Shown piece by piece: positions 60,409 through 64,000 of a DNA stretch of 64,000 nt (position 1 is its first letter; each line of letters opens with the position of its first letter). This stretch comes from Ruminococcus champanellensis 18P13 = JCM 17042 (GTDB lineage Bacteria > Bacillota > Clostridia > Oscillospirales > Ruminococcaceae). Position numbers and translations under genes: made by a program. Location: the NCBI RefSeq assembly GCF_000210095.1, contig NC_021039.1, forward strand, positions 1,104,246 to 1,168,245. Direction: 5' to 3'. Under the pieces are notes generated by a model that worked only from the letters and a program-made list of their open reading frames with translations, did not search any database and had not been told where the DNA came from.

Positions 60409-61041
60409 TTGGTAGAACGAAACTACTCAAGATCGTTTAACCTTAGCGAGGAAACTATAAAGGAAATCGTGACCGTTAAGAAAGAGCATATTCCTTTTTC
60501 GGACAATGAAATAAACTTGCTTTGGGAGCATGTCAATGATAAGTTATTTGTAGATGTGCTTCTTATTCAGTGTTATTCCGGATGGCGCCCACAGGAACTG
60601 GGCTTGCTTAAATTGGAAAATGTGGACCTTGAGAACGGAACTTTTAGTGGTGGTATAAAGACCGACGCCGGTACAGACCGCGTCGTGCCTATTCATTCGA
60701 AGATTTACCACTTGGTTGAACGAAAATATAAAGAAGCACAGAAACTCGGAAGTCTATATTTGTTCAATTATACGAATCAGAACATCCGAAGTAAGAACAC
60801 TGCATTAACTTATGCACGATATAAACAAGGCTTCAGAATGCTACGAGATGAACTTAAATTGAACCCGGAACACAGACCACACGATGGGCGCAAACACTTC
60901 GTTACCATGGCTAAGAAGTACGGTGTTGACGAATATGCGATCAAATATATGGTTGGCCATAGCATTTCTGATATCACCGAAAAAGTTTATACTCAAAGGG
61001 AATTTGAGTGGCTAAAAGAAGAGATAGAAAAAATAAAATAG
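60409..61041 (+). pseudogene. Tyrosine integrase, catalytic-domain fragment
   Basis: 210 codons starting at TTG after an in-frame TAG. It has a complete catalytic set: Arg in SGWRPQELGLL, HDGRKHFVTMAKKYG, GHSISDITEKVYTQ with the Tyr. Arm-binding and core-binding domains are missing. It is a 5'-truncated integrase of yet another element. The same gap region to 61297 contains a terminator hairpin (CCTCG..AAGAGT with ACTCTT..CGAGG, 61058-61099). Confidence 0.75.
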
Positions 61042-61057
61042 CTTGTAAAAGAAAAAA

Positions 61058-61110
61058 CCTCGAAGCAAGAGTACCAGTTAAGGAACTCTTACAACGAGGA
61101 GTATTTTATT
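61058..61110 (+). terminator. Hairpin after the integrase fragment
   Basis: CCTCG-N4-AAGAGT pairs with ACTCTT-N4-CGAGG, followed by an AT-rich tract with T runs. The downstream 150 bases show no feature. Confidence 0.5.
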
Positions 61111-61297
61111 TTTAATGTGTAGGAATATATGTGTATGAATAGTATAGGAATAATATATGAATTACATACATTATTCTGCGCTTAGTTACTTCTAGGTTCT
61201 TTGATAATGACGCAATTACGAGTGTTTAATCGAGGGTGGAGTTTGTAACATTTCTATAATAAAAAAGAACTGGGGACATATACAAACACATTATTCG

Positions 61298-61612
61298 ATG
61301 GTTGTGAATGCCAAGAAGTCACTGGAGGAAAAAGCAGCTGCAATCTTCCACGAGATCGGGCACCTACTTTGCGGTCACTTGCCGCAAGATGAGGAATTGA
61401 AAAAGATCAATTGGCTTAAGCTGTCAATTCCGGAACATGATATTGCAAATCTTTCCCTTGCACAAAAGGAATATGAAGCAGAAACTGCGTGCATGTTGAT
61501 CATGAACGGGCTTGGTTACGAATATGACCGTTCAGAGTATCTGGATGACTATCTAGTGGATGGCAGACCACCGGAATACGATCTGGGTATGTCCATAGCC
61601 GCTGCGGATTAG
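61298..61612 (+). pseudogene. Zinc-metallopeptidase fragment (ArdC/ImmA-IrrE-like zincin)
   Basis: 104 codons with FHEIGHLLCGH (HExxH) and a downstream EYEAETACMLIMNGLGYE that supplies the third ligand region. The frame is open upstream of the first ATG (reading KKNWGHIQTHYS), so the gene is 5'-truncated. The end EYDLGMSIAAAD resembles ArdC-type or phage zincin domains. It is probably a remnant of a conjugative element. Confidence 0.6.
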
Positions 61613-61808
61613 TTCCTGGGCTGGATGTAGAATGGTGCCCGATGAAGACACTGCGCCCCGAATTACACAATCCCACTGACGTTTGATATGGATATGCCAG
61701 TCATGTTCGGACGCACCCTGAACCGGACATGACAATACCACTCTGAATGAATTGGATGCTATTACGAAGACCGTTCATTTATACAATCTTGACATGGAGG
61801 AATTCGGT

Positions 61809-63506
61809 ATGAAGAAACGTATTCTTGCAGCACTTTCCGCAGTAGTACTCACCATGTACGCTGCACCGCTGTTGGTCCATGGGACATCTATTCCTAATAC
61901 CGCAACAGCACGCCCGATAGATCAAATGCCTATAGACGAAAGCTTGTGGGAAAAGTTCCTGCGTTATGATCTGTGCATCACGGACTATGCAGCTATGTCT
62001 GAATCCGAACAAGCCCTGTGCCGGTTTATCTTTGAAACGGAGCAATCGGCAAAGGACACTGTTCGCTGTGAACGGGCAAGGCGCATGCTGTCACAGGATC
62101 CGGCAATCGGTCCAAGGCTCACATTGGAGCAGCTGGAGGATTGCTACGGCATCTGGGATCGCTTTTCAGAATATAAAGTGGGACAATCCTGGTTCCTGCA
62201 TTGTGTGCCGGATATCAAGCATCTGGATTACCAGGAAAACTACAATGAATACTGGCTGGACGATGCAGGAACCAAGCGGATTCTTGCCGCCGGAGAAAAT
62301 ACCGGCTCTGACCGAGCTGTTACCTTTGAGGCGGTTCTGACGGATCTTGATGATGCAAAGCAGTACGATGCGGCGGATGCAGAAATTAAGGGAAATAAGG
62401 ATGGAACCTTTACGCTTACCTATGAGATCCAGCGGAAAACGCCCCGTCCCTCCTATCACTACACGCTGGTTGACGGCGTGGAAACCCTTGTTTCCTCTGG
62501 ATTCATGGAATCAGACGGTGACTTGTACATGCTTTGTCCCGATCGGACGGCTGCATTTGTCAAGAGCAAGTACAGTATGCGCACGCCAAATACAGCAGCA
62601 GATCCCATTCGGGATGTGGTAACAATTCCGGAGCAAATTAACGGCTATCCGGTTACGACTGTGGAACAAAGCGCATTTATGTTTGCTCCAGTCACAAAGA
62701 TTCAGCTGCCTGATACCATCAGGTTCATCGATGCAAAAGCTTTCTATCGCTGTCCCTACCTGCGGGAGGTCAATTTTCCGTCGGCGTTGCAGTACATTGG
62801 TGCCATGGCGTTTGAAGCATGCGGACTGGAAACGCTGGCCCTGCAATGCCGGGATCTCCAGATAAGCCAATATGCTTTCCGGGATTGTGCCAAGCTGGGT
62901 GATCTGCGTCTGCTTGCAGCATCCATCGGATCGGATGCGTTTTGTGGCTGTACCGCTTTAAAAAAGGTGCGCCTGGAAAATGGCATTGTGCGCATAGATT
63001 CCGGTGCCTTTCGGAACTGTGGTAAGGTAGGGCATCTGTCCATGCCGGAATCACTGAAAATCATTGGTGTAGGCGCATTTCCAATGCTTTCGTCCATTAC
63101 CATTCCCGAATCGGTGGCTGTTATTGGTGCATTGCCCAAAGCCTTCGGAGTGCGCACCACAGCCTTAATTACCATTCCGGCAACGAATCCGTTGACAGAT
63201 CCGGAGGATCCGGTATTCGACCAGAACTGTACCATATATGGCAATCGGGATACAGAAGCCCAGCGCTATGCGGAGGAGCATACTTATCCATTTACAGAGC
63301 TAACCACCCTTCCAGGGGATGTCAACAGCGACGGAGCGTTGACTGTTGCAGACATACTGCGCATGCAGCGGTATCTGGTCAGTCGGGATCTAACCCTGAT
63401 CAACCGGCAAATGGCGGACTGGAACCAGGACGGTGTTATCAATGCAGCGGATCTTGCACTTTTGAAGCGTACATTGATGCGTTTGTCTGTGGGGGTGCTT
63501 TCCTAG
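61809..63506 (+). CDS. Secreted LRR_5 (BspA-like) protein with dockerin
   Basis: 565 residues from ATG 61809, eight bases after GGAGG. A signal peptide (to about 25) is followed by a unique 180-residue N-terminal domain, about nine LRR_5 repeats (RFIDAKAFYRCPYLREVNFP and others), a short tail with TIYGNRDTEAQRYAEEH, and a C-terminal dockerin (GDVNSDGALTVADILRMQRY and NQDGVINAADLALLKRTLM). It is the third LRR-dockerin protein in the window, but the sequence is clearly diverged from the 50-57 kb pair. The last codons and stop lie inside the 130-bp repeat shared with 44.8 kb. Confidence 0.9.
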   Translation: MKKRILAALSAVVLTMYAAPLLVHGTSIPNTATARPIDQMPIDESLWEKFLRYDLCITDYAAMSESEQALCRFIFETEQSAKDTVRCERARRMLSQDPAIGPRLTLEQLEDCYGIWDRFSEYKVGQSWFLHCVPDIKHLDYQENYNEYWLDDAGTKRILAAGENTGSDRAVTFEAVLTDLDDAKQYDAADAEIKGNKDGTFTLTYEIQRKTPRPSYHYTLVDGVETLVSSGFMESDGDLYMLCPDRTAAFVKSKYSMRTPNTAADPIRDVVTIPEQINGYPVTTVEQSAFMFAPVTKIQLPDTIRFIDAKAFYRCPYLREVNFPSALQYIGAMAFEACGLETLALQCRDLQISQYAFRDCAKLGDLRLLAASIGSDAFCGCTALKKVRLENGIVRIDSGAFRNCGKVGHLSMPESLKIIGVGAFPMLSSITIPESVAVIGALPKAFGVRTTALITIPATNPLTDPEDPVFDQNCTIYGNRDTEAQRYAEEHTYPFTELTTLPGDVNSDGALTVADILRMQRYLVSRDLTLINRQMADWNQDGVINAADLALLKRTLMRLSVGVLS

Positions 63507-63616
63507 AGAATCCTGGTGCGTGGAAACATGCCGGGCAATGTTGAATCGATTCCACAAAGTGAATCTGGACAGAAAAAACCCGCCGGAGCAGGTCGCTCTG
63601 GCGGTTTTTTGGACTC
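63488..63616 (-). repeat. Inverted copy of the 130-bp repeat, with bidirectional terminator
   Basis: On the minus strand the hairpin CCGCCAGAGC/GCTCCGGCGG with TTTTTT is followed by CTGTCCAGATTCACTTTGTG, TTCAACATTGCCCGGCATG and CACAGACAAACGCA, the same order as at 44753-44885. On the plus strand the hairpin terminates the LRR-dockerin gene. Confidence 0.7.
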
Positions 63617-63663
63617 CTGCCCCGTTCCCCTCGTCCGGCTGCAATTTGAACGAATGGGGGGAA

Positions 63664-63950
63664 CTGTCACACCTGCCGCAAAACTGTCATTTCTGTCACA
63701 CAAACTGTCATTGGATAATCCCCAGTTTTCCGGGCTTTTCCGTATCCAGTGACAAGTATGACAGTTTTTTTCGGTTTCTTTCTGTAGAAAATATGTATAT
63801 CCAGTTTACTATGTTTTTTCTGCCTGTAGAACGAAAAAGTTGTCATTTCTGTCATTTGTCCATGCAAACCCCAGTTTTCTGGCTTTTACCCAGTGACAGC
63901 TTTCAAAATAAACTGTCACGAACCTGTCATTTCTGTCACTGTATCCGGAG
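63664..63950. repeat. Iteron field C: about twelve TGTCA words flanking an AT-rich core (putative origin)
   Basis: CTGTCA(C/T) or its complement occurs about six times left (63664-63773) and six times right (63840-63942) of an AT-rich stretch (about 63766-63838). Spacers CCCCAGTTTTCCGGGCTTTT and CCCCAGTTTTCTGGCTTTT recur in both halves and resemble a spacer in field B1. The associated initiator gene would lie beyond 64000 on the minus strand by analogy. No gene is seen from 63617 to the window end. Confidence 0.7.
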
Positions 63951-64000
63951 ACCTGGAGGAGCAGTGCTGCAAGTTGCAGTACCGCTTTTCACATTCTCTC

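Noticed and set aside
42041..63950. CRISPR array
   Set aside because: Repeat words are 5-10 bases, occur in both orientations and have irregular spacing; no cas genes are nearby.

Overview
The window looks like a chromosome segment of a cellulosome-forming, Gram-positive gut or rumen Ruminococcus (Oscillospiraceae; Ruminococcus champanellensis is a plausible relative). That assignment is inferred from five secreted proteins ending in type I dockerins, from GC-rich core genes with strong TTGACA/TATAAT promoters, and from the integrative elements present. No rRNA, tRNA or CRISPR array was seen.

Region 1 (1-20.5 kb) is a core backbone. It carries the 5' part of uvrB and a radC-like gene (minus strand), then an exopolysaccharide control pair (Wzz/BY-kinase plus PHP-type phosphatase), a secreted M6-like protease with dockerin, a small gene broken by an in-frame TGA, glmS, and a membrane-bound WbpM/CapD-type sugar-nucleotide dehydratase. 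A calcium-type P-ATPase behind a yybP-ykoY manganese riboswitch follows, then a 1,918-residue protein (transglutaminase-like, DUF4011, SF1 helicase, nuclease-like, DUF3320) with a small partner.

Region 2 (20.5-35.5 kb) is a mobilizable integrative element of about 14 kb between an IS3 and an IS66 remnant. It has a Cro/C1-type regulator, excisionase, tyrosine integrase, MobC-like protein, RepA-like ATPase, an oriT-like region, a MobV relaxase and TnpV. Its cargo is one long minus-strand defence operon of eight overlapping or nearly touching genes: AbiEi/AbiEii, a membrane protein plus TIR protein, type III Mod and Res, and a soluble protein plus 4-TM protein of unknown family. Near-identical 19-bp direct repeats lie at 21183 and 35145.

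Region 3 (35.5-42 kb) holds an orphan SEDS (FtsW/RodA-like) gene, a GH127-type beta-L-arabinofuranosidase with dockerin, a truncated secreted protein, and IS110 and IS5 fragments.

Region 4 (42-50.2 kb) contains two compact, partly decayed small elements. Element A (42.0-44.7 kb) has GTGACGGGTT iterons around an AT-rich core plus small genes. Element B (about 45-50.2 kb) has TGTACAC repeats, a DUF3987 replication-type ATPase, excisionase, and an integrase with an internal helix-turn-helix. A third field of the same kind, built on TGTCA, is cut by the right edge of the window (63.66-64 kb), and a fourth, more diverged one lies behind the RepA-like gene of region 2. Elements A and B also share a divergent promoter-to-terminator unit that looks like a small RNA gene.

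Region 5 (50.4-63.5 kb) has two large BspA-like leucine-rich-repeat proteins with dockerins flanking a lipoprotein, then a graveyard of gene fragments (DUF5131, DHHA1, HEPN-like, WYL cut by an IS3 element, integrase catalytic domain, zincin), then a third LRR-dockerin protein.
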